From Hemicordylus capensis (lineage: Eukaryota > Chordata > Lepidosauria > Squamata > Cordylidae): a stretch of 64,000 nucleotides of DNA. A program made the translations under genes and the position numbers. Numbering within the stretch: the stretch's first letter is position 1; every line of letters starts with the position of its first letter. Location of the stretch: assembly GCF_027244095.1 (NCBI RefSeq), contig NC_069669.1, positions 5,048,501 to 5,112,500 of the forward strand. The letters are read 5' to 3'. Positions 34,890 to 45,235 of this stretch are shown piece by piece. A model generated the notes under the pieces. The model searched no databases. It was given only the letters and a program-made list of their open reading frames with translations, and was not told the DNA's origin.

Positions 34890-35214
34890 CGATCCTGCTT
34901 CACAGTGGCTAGCGGCGCCACTCAAGTTCCGGGACCACTGTCAAGGAAGCGGTGACACGACAGATGGATCCGGATTAACTCGACGGCGCCGCTCCGGCTA
35001 CTACTCCGCTTTTGGGCGCCAGGCAGCAGCAGCAGCAGCCGCATGATTGGCTGCCCGCCGGTTGGCCCCGCCCCTCTCAGGCCCCGCTGGTTTCTGAGGC
35101 GAGCCGAAGCCCAGAGTGACGGCGACTGCGGCAGCAGCGGCTCGAGGGTTGGCCGTCCGTCCGTCCCTCGTCTGCCTGCCGGTGCTGCCTCTGCGGCTGG
35201 CCCGGGATCGTGAG
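34890..35214 (+). promoter_or_regulatory. CDIP1: CDIP1 promoter and non-coding exon 1
   Basis: A CpG island runs from about 34890 to 35360. An inverted CCAAT box (ATTGG, 35046-35050) and a GC box (CCCCGCCCC, 35066-35074) precede the likely start near 35080-35110. The first exon probably ends at 35214, where GATCGTGAG meets the donor GTGAGG. The exon has no suitable start codon, matching a CDIP1 coding sequence that begins in exon 2. Confidence 0.65.
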
Positions 35215-38200
35215 GTGAGGCGGCCGCCGCGGTGGGGAAGGGGAAGGTCTGCCTCGGGTCGTTGCCTGCCCCCCGCGGCACCCCGGCTTTTGCCTGGCGC
35301 CTACGGCGACCCCTCAAGAGCGCGGCCGGCCGGCCTGGCCTCCCCGCGAGAGGTATGCTGGGGGATGTGGTCCGAGGCGGACTCCCACTCCCAGGAGCCC
35401 CTGCGCCGCCCGCTTCGGGAGGCTGGCCGTAGTGATGTTGTTGGGAGTGGGGAGTCCGGCGCCTGAGAGCTGTGTTCGAATCCCCAGTGGGTTGCAAGCA
35501 GTTGAGCCGAAGACGAGCCGTGTTGGGCCAGAACAAGATGGGTCTAGTGTCCTGCCTCCAAGAGTGGCCAGCCAAAGGGGAGCCCGCAAGCAGGGTGCGT
35601 TTGTCCCAAGCATCTGCTACCCGGAGGTACACTGCCTCTGAATATTGAGGCTCCACTAGCTAGCCGAGCTGATAGCTCTGGAAAGAGCTCTCCTCCTTCC
35701 TGCAATGGTTAGATCTTTTAAGGGGACGAAGGAACTGCCCTGTTGATCTAGACCCCAAGGAAGGGCTCTTCAGCCGAGTCTTCGGATTCTCTCTGTCTTC
35801 AGAAAAACTACAAGCAGGCAAATGAAAGCAATTGCTCTTCCCACCATATGGTATTTGGAGGTATAATACCTTTGAACATGGAGGTTCCATGAGTCCCTGG
35901 TGTGATGATTAATAGCGCTTATCCAGAGGACCTCAGAACAACCAGGGCAACAGGAAGAGGCTTCCTGGATGCCTGGGTCACCGTCCTTGCGGGAGGAGCT
36001 GCAGGGTCAAGCAAAGAGAACCACAGACGCTTGGTCCCATTCTCTAGAAAAGGGGCTCCAGTGAGGAGCAAGAACTGGATGAGGCCAAAGGGGTCCAGCA
36101 AGTCCTGCCTCTTCCCACAGTAGCCAGCCAGGTGCCCCAGTGGGAAGCTGCCGGGGAGGCCAGGGTCCTCCTCTGCTGCTGTTTCATCTCCCACCCACCG
36201 CCCCCCAGCAAGTGGGATTCAGAGGCAGAGCCCTCGGCACCTGAAGGCTGCATTTCACTATTAGAGCTAAGAGTTATTTCTCTGCTTCTACATTATCTGC
36301 TTCTTTTTTTAAGCCATGGAAGGTAGTGGCCATAATCACACCTTGTGGAAGGGAATTCCATAAGTTGATTCTGCTAGTTATATTTAAAACACTTATATAC
36401 TGCTTTTCAACTCCCCCCCCACCCCCCACCCCCCAAAAAAAGTTCTCAAAGCAGTTTATGTATCAAAGGCATGAGATAATTTTTGGGACAAAAAAAGAAA
36501 GAAGACACACACAATGAGGGAAGGGTGTGTGTACAAAATGCAAAACGTAAAATCAGGGCAACCCATACATCTTTATGGATCCTTCTTTTTCCGTGTGCTA
36601 AAAACCCATGCAGAGTTCCGGAATGCATAGAACTCTGGTCGGACTTGCACCAAGGTGCGTTTCTGCTTCTGGGGAGAAAGAGAGAGACATTGCCTGCTGC
36701 TGTTCTGGGACACTTCTGTTGCTCACCACCCTCTTTCTGTCCCATTTTGCAGATGAGGGTCAGAGGCTGAGGTGATGCCATGTTCAAGGCTGTGGAGTGA
36801 ATCCACATTTCAGCACAGCTCTTCTGCTCACAGGCCCCATTGCTTTGCCTCCAAGCACAGTATGTGCAACAGACATTGTTCTGCATGCTGGTTTCTGTGT
36901 TCTGCATGATTCTGTGAACTTTTCACCAAGTTCACATAGTCTGGTCATATGATGGAGCTCTAAGTTGCTCTTTGGGGTGAACAGGCTTCTCTCTCTCTGT
37001 GTGTGTGTGTGTCTATGGTTTTGAGGCTAGCCTGTAAGACTTCTTTTCCGGACCTGGTCAGCAGAATGATGTGGAGGGTGCCGGGACCATGGGCATGGGC
37101 TTGGCTGCTTGGGGAGTTCCCCTGACGTGTGAGGAGGTGCCCGGGAGGCTTCCCTTCCAGTGGCACCAAATCCTACCCATGTCTAGAAGTGGGAGCCCCA
37201 CCTGTTGCTGCCACGTAGAAGGCTAGGGTGAGTGGGTGAGCTAGCCTGTCCCACAGGGTAGAAGTGTCTCTGATCTTGGGTCTCTCCAGCATAGGCACCT
37301 GAGAATCTCTTTCGTGATCTTGTTTCTCTTCTTGGGTGTTCTGGAGGCTTCAGAAACCTGGTCGGGGGTGAGTGATGGGGCTTGGCAGGCAAAGAAGCTG
37401 CCTCTCCATCTCTTTGCACACCCAGCCCCAGAGAGTTGCCTGTTTGTTTACTCCAGCAGCTCAGTGCCTCTTCCTGGGACTTCCATGGCTGCTGTGAGAT
37501 CTGGGCAAGGCCAGCCATGAGGAGGGGCGGGGGTGGATTTCTCACTCTACAGAGCTCCAAAGCACGGGCCAGGGAACCTGCTGCAGGGCAGAATGTGCCT
37601 CTCCAAAGAGGTGGGGATTAGATGGTGTGACCCAAGGCTGAAGGGGGATGGCTGCTTTTGCTCTCTGTATTGCAAGACCTCATGCCTTTGCGAGAAGGAT
37701 TTTTTCTGAACGCACAATGTCTCTGGAGCAACTTGCTTTGAAGGAAGCGCGCATTCTGCAGAAGGGCTTTTCACGCTTCGCTTTCTCTGTCTGGGGGAGT
37801 CGGCTGTGGCTTAGCCGAGGGGAGATTTCCCTACTAAAGCCATCAAGACCTTCTTTTACTTGGTTTGATGAGCTGAAGACTGAATGCAGCCCTCTCAGAA
37901 TTGCCCCACTCTGCACCAGCAATGTGGGAATGCTCCTTCTCGGTGACCCGCTGGTGCCAAGGGGGCTGCAGGCTGGCCCAGCTCCCTCTCCGTTCCTCCC
38001 TGGGTTGAGAAGGCGATGCCCAGAAGCCATGGGGAGGGCAAGTGGATTGTTTTGGCCAGCACCTGGAGTGGATCGCTGGTTTCCGCTCCTCCCTGCCCCG
38101 CCTCCTCCGGGTTTGGCAAGTGCTGTGCAATGCAGGAGAGTCAGACTTTGAAAGGCTGCTGCTGCTGGAGGAGCTCACAGCCTCCTGGCATTGTGTGGGG

Positions 38201-38306
38201 TTGGGCTTCCCAGAGTGCTTTTTGTGCACAGAGAAAAGGCATCTGTACAAGGAGTCTTTGTTCCAAGGGACTGAGCTGAGTGCTGCAGTCCAATTGGCTG
38301 CAGGCC

Positions 38307-38340
<34 letters not shown>

Positions 38341-40046
38341 AAGTTAAGAAGCTTCAAAATGCAGGGATGGTCAGACCAGTTCATTGGGAGTCTGAGAGCG
38401 CACTTGGAGGGCAGCGGCGGTGGGGTGGGGGGAGGCTCCCGTTCTCGCCTTGAGGATTCTTTTGCAGTAAGGAGAACTGATAGGCAGCATTTGCAACTAA
38501 TGTGGCAGAGGCCGAAAACGGAGCAGCTGGCCTGCGGTGGTCCTTCTGTCTCTGCTTCTCCGTGACGCTGGCCTGGTTTTCTGGGTGCATCACGTGGCCT
38601 GGCCCTGATCACGTGGTGCAGAAGCAGCTTTGTGGCGAATGAACCTCAGATCGTCCTTCTGCGACAGGCAGGCAGTGTTACCGAACGGCGGGGTGGGGGG
38701 AGCAGGTGGGGGGGAGAGAGAGCGGGAGGAGGGTCCCTTCTGCCTCAGCAGGTCAGGCAGAGAGCGCGGCTGCTTTCTTTCTGCAGGCCACCATGTCTTG
38801 AGACACCCGTCCTGCCCCGCTCTGCCAGCGCAGCCCTTTAGCTGTGCGTAGCCGCACATTGGCTGTAGGTGCACGCTGGGCTTGGTTGCTTGGTGGGGGG
38901 GGGGTAGGTGGGCCCTGGAGCAGAGCAGGAGGGGCCTTGCTGCAGCCGGCGTGGTAGTAGTGGTGGGCAGCACAGAGCGGAACTCCCCACCACCACCACC
39001 CGGCTTCCCTCTAACTGCGTGGGGACTGTCAGCAGGAGCGTTCTCTCTGTGTCCGGTTCACCTTCCCAAGAGGAGGGTTTTCGTGGCAAGCTGCAGCTTA
39101 GGTGAGGAGCAGTGGGGAGGGCAGGGGATCTGGGTGCAGCAGAGGTGGGGGGAATAGGACTCTGTTTCCATGAAGCATCCCCTGACGGTGCCTGTGCTGG
39201 GGTTCATTGCCGATTGGCGCAGTCAGCAGGCGGCTGGCAGGTGGGTGTCAGCTGTGTGCATGGCGCTCCCGATAGCTGGCCCGGCTTTCTTCGTCGTGGG
39301 GAACAGCTGGCTTTGGAGAGCAAGGGGTGGCCATGATGCAGCTTCAGGCAGGACCGTTGGCTGGATCTGCTGGGGCTGTCCGAGTCCACTGCGCAAGGCC
39401 GTTGTCTGCAGCAGCCTGAAGGAATGGGTTTCTGTCCTGCATGTGTGGCCGGGGGCGGCGGAGAGATTGCAAGCACTCGCTCTCTAGTGTGCCATCCTCT
39501 GTCCTGGGCACTGGGACAGCAGAGGTGGCTGTAATGGGATCCCTGCTGGTATCTGCCAGCCTATCCAAGGAGGGCAGGCTCGCGCCCAAGGTCAGTGGGG
39601 GGCAGCTACAGTGACCAAGGAGAGCTTCTCCCAACAACTGCAGAAACACCCACACACACACACATTTGTTAAAAACTTCTCCAGCAAGGCACACCAACTA
39701 ACTTAAAAACAAAAGAACCCTCTGCAGAAATGTACAAACTGGTATTCTGGTGCAAATTTCTAAGTGCAACTTTTAGAAAACTTTTGATTTGGGCGCAGAG
39801 GAGAGGGTGGGGTGGAGGCAGGCAGGTGTGGGGCTATGGGAAGGAGCAGATACCCTGGACAGGGGCAGGGTGCAGGAGTTGCCTCGGGCCCACCTTGGCA
39901 GCTGTCCAGCTTTGCTCCGCATCTCAGCTGCCTCAGTCCCCAGGGCGAGAAACGGCCTTTTAATTCCCAGAGAGAGAGAGGACAGGGCGTCTTTTGCCCC
40001 CAGCCCTCTCCCAGCAATGGTGCCCCTGTCTCGCTTTTTCTTGCAG
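35215..40046 (+). other. CDIP1: CDIP1 intron 1
   Basis: A 4.8-kb intron between the CpG-island exon and the first coding exon. It holds a LINE tail at 36375-36465 and a (GT)n run at 38313-38340. The open frames seen do not resemble known proteins. An alternative non-coding first exon cannot be excluded. Confidence 0.5.
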
Positions 40047-40060
40047 GCCAGCCATCCACC

Positions 40061-42224
40061 ATGTCCAGTGATCCTCCACCGCCATACCCGGGCGGGCCAT
40101 CTGCGCCACTCATCGAAGAGAAGGACGGCCCCCCTTTCCAAGGAGGTGAGGCGCTGGATCGGGGCAGGCCCTGCAGGTCCGCTGGTGGTTCCTGGAGAGG
40201 AAAGGAAGCCACCTGCCGGTTGGCCTTGGGCCATCCACTGAGGCTTCTCACGTGCCTGAAGCGGGCCGAGCTCCTGCTGTCTTGGCAATGAGCCTGGCTC
40301 AACGGCCTGGTTGTTCCCCTCCCTGGGGCAGTGGCACATTCTCGAGTGGCCGTTCCTTGCTGTGTGCCTTGCAAATGGAGCCAACCTCTTTCCCTTGGTG
40401 TCTTCCTCCAGGCAGAGCATCGCCCGCGGTGGCCCAGCCTCAAGGGGCCCCACAGCCCCCTCTGGATTTTGGACCCCCTCCGTATGAGCCGCCGCAGCCC
40501 GGCTTCATTCCTCCCCCGATTCCCGCGGATGGCTCCATGCCCTACATGCCACCTGGTGAGTGGTGAGGGAGGGCGCGTCGAGGGTGAGACCCTGATGCCT
40601 TGTCCCTCTTTGGGGCTGGGCGGCTCTTTGGTACATGCCTCCGAAAGACAACGGGGTCTCACTGGCAGGCCATGAATCCGTCACCTGCAGGGAAGAGAAA
40701 CTAGTGGTTGCTCATCTGTGCAAGTCGCTCTTGCAGGAAGAGGCCTCTTGCGGGAGGGCGGCCTTGTGGCAGATGGGACTGTCTTTCTTGGAAAGGGGTG
40801 TCCAGTCCTGCCTTTCCTCTGTCAAAGCCTCTGTGGTGGGGATCCAAATTAAAGCCAGCAACACGTTTCAAGCCAGGGGAGCAGTGCCAGGGGAGAGCAG
40901 CAGAGAGGGGAGGACGTGGGCCACCTCCCAGCTCTGGGAAGTTTGTCTGCCAAATCTTGTCTTGTGTTCAGCCAGGCAAGGGGCAGCCCCTGGCAACTTC
41001 GAACTGGTGGGTGCAGCGGGGCAGATGCCCTGCTTGCCGTAGGCATCGCCTTTCCGGGAGCACCGTGTGAAGTGCCTGGGAGGAGGAGACTGCAAGTCTC
41101 CAGGGTTCGTGGGTGTCTTTTTGTGGTGTTTGGCTGGTTTTGTGGTAGCAAGCATGACTGGTCCCCTTTGCTAAGCAGGGTCCACCCTGGTTAGCATATG
41201 AATGGGAGACTACATGTGTAAGCACTGGAAGATACTCCCCTTAGGGAATGGGGTCCTAGCTTAGTGGAAGAGCATCTGCCTGCTTGCATGCATAAGGTTC
41301 CAAGTTCCTTCCCTGGCAGCATCTGCAAGATAGGGCTGAGAGAGCTTCCTGCCTGCAACCTTGGAGAAGCCGCTGCCAGTCTGGGTAGACAATATTGAGC
41401 TAGCTGGACCGAGGGTCTGACTCAGCAGAAGGCAGCTTCCATGTTCCAGGCACTGATCAGGTCCCATCTGTGTTTTCTCTCCAGGGAGCTACTACATGCC
41501 TCCCGGACCACATGCTCCCCACATGGGCTACTATCCTCCAACGGGCCCGTATGCCCCCACAGCTGGTCAAACAGCCACCGTCCTCGTGCCATCGGGGGCT
41601 GCAACCACAGTGACAGTGCTGCAGGGTGAGATTTTCCAGGCAGCCCCCGTGCAGACCGTGTGCCCACACTGCCAGCAGGCCATCAGCACCAAGATCACCC
41701 ACGAAATCGGCCTCATGAACTTCTTGCTGGGCTTCTTCTGCTGCTTTGTGGGGTATGTGATGCGCTCAGCTGGGAACCCCGACGTGTTTGGCAGGAGGAG
41801 GAGAGACTAGGCTGGACCAGGCAGCTTCTCTGGGGGTGCCCCCCGGGGACTTTGTCTACCGAAAAAGGCTCTCTGGGCTGGCTGAAATGGGGCCCTCTGG
41901 AAAGCGGCAGTAAGCCCTCTCTGCTTTTGCTCAGCCCAGCTGGCCATCTAGTGCAGCACCTAGTGGGAGAGCCAGGACTTTGGGGGGTGAAGATGCAGGC
42001 CACTGGCTCCTGCTCTGTTTTCCCCGTTGGGATTTTCCTGGCCTACCTTGCAGGGGGTTATCATTGCACGGGAGGGCAACGTGCTCCGTCACCAGCTCTT
42101 CTTCCCTCCTAGGTGTGACCTGGGCTGCTGCCTGATCCCCTGCCTTATCGACGAGTTCAAGGACGTGACGCACACCTGCCCCAACTGCAAGGCCTACATC
42201 TACACGTATAAGCGCATGTGCTAG
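40061..42224 (+). CDS. CDIP1: CDIP1, LITAF-domain cell-death-inducing p53 target
   Basis: Coding exons 40061-40145, 40412-40555, 41485-41752 and 42113-42224 join in phase to 202 residues (human about 208). The start [12 protein letters not shown] follows a good CCACCATG context. The N-terminal half is Pro-rich with PPPPY and GPPPYEPP (WW-binding type) and PSAP at residues 13-16 (TSG101-binding type). The LITAF domain has the two zinc knuckles VCPHCQQA and TCPNCKAY around the membrane-inserting stretch [16 protein letters not shown]. The C-terminus is [10 protein letters not shown]. The protein acts on the cytosolic face of late endosomes and lysosomes and promotes p53- and TNF-linked apoptosis (known of the family). 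The gene converges on HMOX2. A SINE ends 37 bases before exon 3 of the coding set and another lies in the 3'UTR. Confidence 0.95.
41131..41448 (+). repeat. 5S/tRNA-like SINE, well-preserved 5S-like head
   Basis: It begins 'ttttgtggtagcaagcatga'. The stretch 'gctaagcagggtccaccctg', then 'gttagcatatgaatgggaga' keeps the order and spacing of the 5S rRNA A-box, intermediate element and C-box region. The tRNA-like body 'tagcttagtggaagagc' follows. It sits in a CDIP1 intron, 37 bases before the next exon. Confidence 0.85.
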
Positions 42225-43930
42225 CAGTGCCCACTGGCCCAGGAGATCACCAGCTCCCCTCTCCTCATGTGGCTGGTCTGACTTTCCCATGTCGAATGCT
42301 TCCTTGCTTGTGTCTTTCCTTCTCCCTCCATTCCAGAGTGCTTTGGAGACCTCAGGACTGGGGTGCGTCTCGGAGGTTGCCCAGTGACCAGCTGGGCAGT
42401 GCCATGAACAGGGAGGCCTCTGGAAGGCAGCTGTGAGGCAGGGAAGAGAGCTGGGCTTGTGGTCGCAAGCATGACTTGTCCCCTTAGCTAAGCAAGGTCC
42501 GCCCTGGTTGCATTTGAATGGGAGACTAGAAGTGTGAGCACTGTCAGAGATTCCCCTTAGGAGATGCAGCTGTTCTGGGAAGAGCATCTAGGTTCCCAGT
42601 TCCCTCCCTGGCAGCATCTCCAAGACAGGGTAGGGAAGGCTCCTGCCTGCAAGCTTGGAGAAACTGCTGCCAGTCTGGGTAGACAATACTGAGCTAGATG
42701 GACCAAGGGTCTGACTCAGTAGGAGGCAGCTTCCGATGTTCCTGAGCTGCTGCAGGTCTCTGGGAGGCCTCTGGGGCAGCTCTTCTGCCCCACAAGAAGC
42801 AGGTGGGGTGCTCTTTGTCCCAGCACCCTGGTCTTCAATCATCCCCCTTTGGCGGCCCAGGTAAAACTGGGCCAGATCTGAGCAAGGCCTCATCCTGGTG
42901 GGTGCAGGGGTGGTCCCAAGAGGCAGCTTGGCCCTTTGCCTCCCCTCCCTGCCTCACTCCGAGGGAGACGAGGCCCTGGCTGCTCCATTTCTTTCTGGCT
43001 GCTGGCTTTCCTGAGCGGCCTGCCCCTTGTGCCACATTAGAGGGAATGCTGGAAGGAGGCTTCTGTTTGTGTGTGTGCCGCTTTCCGTTAGGGCTTTGTA
43101 CTGTACCGAGAGGCGGCCTTTTTGGTGAGGGGAGAAGTGGGCATCGTGGCTCTTGGGTGGGTGGAAGAGACCCTCTTTTGCCAGTTGCTTTCAGCCATGT
43201 GACCCCACAGGAGGAACACAGAGCCCTGGGCTAATGGAGAGGGTTTGAGTGTCTACCTTTCCGGTCTCATAGGTGGGGCTGCTGACGTTTTGCTGCCTTG
43301 CCTTGCCATGCCTGGTCCTTGCCTTCCCCAGCTCTCTCCTTTGGTGGTGGAGGGCGAGGTGACCCCCAGGCCTTGTTTCTGCCCAAGAGCTTCCTTGGTC
43401 TCTGCCACCTACCTTCTGTCCCTGCATGTATCTTGGCAACCCTGAGCAGGAGCATGCTTCTCTCAAGATTTGAGGTTTTTGTTGGCATTAAAACGGACCC
43501 TTAGCAGAAATGTGAACCCCATGGGCATTCGCCCCACTTGGTTTTGCACTAATCCCTCTAGAAGAGTCACCGTCCTGCACTGATGAGCACTAGGGCCACA
43601 GGCCAGCCAGTTGGGCTGGGCTTTCTGGTGGAAAGGGCTGTGTGCATTGCCAGGGAGACCCTCCACCACTGGGATGGCCCACGGGGCTGACCTTTAGTCC
43701 GGCATGCACCCTCCTTCCTGACTTGTGCCTCTAGAGCACGTGGCCTCCCCTCCCCTCCCTTCCGTCCAAAGGGCTGCTCTTCAGGCACACAAAGGCCCTC
43801 CTTTCTGAGCACTACTGATGTTTCTGTGAAGTGTTTTGAGCCAGCGGGATGTTTTCATGCCATGACTGCTCAGAGAAGTAACCTGTTGATGCTTTTCCAT
43901 GTTTGTAAATAAATCAGACTCACAGGGCTG
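42225..43930 (+). other. CDIP1: CDIP1 3'UTR
   Basis: About 1.7 kb from the stop codon to a canonical AATAAA at 43908-43913. It contains a complete 5S/tRNA-like SINE (42446-42743) in sense orientation, so this element is expected to be part of the mature mRNA. Confidence 0.7.
42446..42743 (+). repeat. 5S/tRNA-like SINE inside the CDIP1 3'UTR
   Basis: It runs from 'agagctgggcttgtggtcgc' to 'aggaggcagcttccgatgtt'. The 5S-like block reads 'agctaagcaaggtccgccct' then 'tttgaatgggagac'. Confidence 0.85.
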
Positions 43931-44690
43931 TGTGCAACTCTGATTCCATGCAGGGCCCCAGGAGAAAAGGTGGCTGGGCTGTCACTGGGGCGTGTATGTG
44001 TCACTCCCGGTCTCTTCAGACAGACAGGGAGTGCTCGTTGCCTTTGCACAAAAGTAGAGCAGGTGGGGGTGGACCAGATACTGGAATCCACTCTCCGAGA
44101 GGATGTTAAGGAGGGTGTGTCATGCAGTGGGGAGAAGCTCCGAAATGTGGGGAAACTGCCCACCTCTGAATGCAGCAGAGCCTGGGCAGTTCTTGAGGAA
44201 GCCGGTGCTAAGGATCTCAGCCCTGTGAAGGAAGAGGCCTGCCACCCACTGTTCACTTTTTATGACTGCTCAGCTAATTGGAGATCCTGCTCAGCTTGAA
44301 TCAGGAAGGCCCCACTCTGAGTGCACACACACACTGCCACCTAGAACAAAACACATTCTGCACACAGATGAAAAAAATTAGACGGAACACAACTGCTGCC
44401 ACCTCCTCAAGCCTTTTTACTTGTGGAGCTATCCAGAAAAGCCCCAAGACAGGAATCTACCCAACTGTTCAAGAAGAATGAGTGTGAGGGAATAACTTTC
44501 AGCATATTACTCTTGGTGGCTGTGGTTTGGCTAATCTTCAACCACCACCCCCATCTTCTCACCGTACAGTTTCAGCCTACAGGCCTGACTCTGTTAATTC
44601 CCAGCCCACTTGCCATTCAACCCCACCTTGGCAGCAAGCACCCTCCTCTGCCCTTGGCCAGAAAACAGATTTCGAAGACACCAAAGTATA
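43931..44690. other. Gap between the converging CDIP1 and HMOX2 3' ends
   Basis: The gap is about 750 bases. It contains the hAT MITE at 44247-44395; nothing else is recognised. Confidence 0.6.
44247..44395. mobile_element. hAT-type MITE
   Basis: It begins CACTGTTCACTTTTTATGAC and ends AATTAGACGGAACACAACTG. The interior 'aaggccccactctgagtgca' matches the element at 19537-19735. Confidence 0.55.
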
Positions 44691-44693
44691 AGT

Positions 44694-45235
44694 TTTATTA
44701 TGTCAGCGGCATTACCACAATCCAAAAGTTACATGAGAACTAAACCGTTAGCTTCTTTGGGACGGACAAGGCAGCAAGCCTTCAGTTAGAGGGGAGGGGG
44801 TGTTAGTGTACCTGGAATACCTCAGCAGGGCAGGAGAGCATTGTGGATAGAAGCAGAGGCAGCAGTCGGGCGGGGGTGCTGCTGCTTCCACTGGCCTTCC
44901 ACCCCCATGACCGCAGGACCGACCAGGCTTCCCCCAAAGTGCAGCTACAAGTGGCCCAGATCAAGTGCTCCACCCACAGCTTTGGTATCCAAACACAGGG
45001 GGCAAGGGGACTCCTGCTCCCTGCAACCAGCTAACAGGTTGGAATATTCCTCCTATGCAAAGTCACGCGTGTTTCCATTCAGTTGATGTGCATTTGGGTT
45101 TAATGGTTCCTTAGTTAAATCTGGCATTAGAACTCCACCTCCCTTGGTGGAACACAAAAACAAAGAGTCCTCGTCCTGATGAGCGGGGGCCGCCAGCCCC
45201 TTCTGCCGCCAGGCAGCAGCGGGCCACCCCGCCCC
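44694..45235 (-). other. HMOX2: HMOX2 3'UTR with poly(A) signal
   Basis: On the minus strand AATAAA lies at 44699-44694, about 540 bases after the stop codon. Confidence 0.6.
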
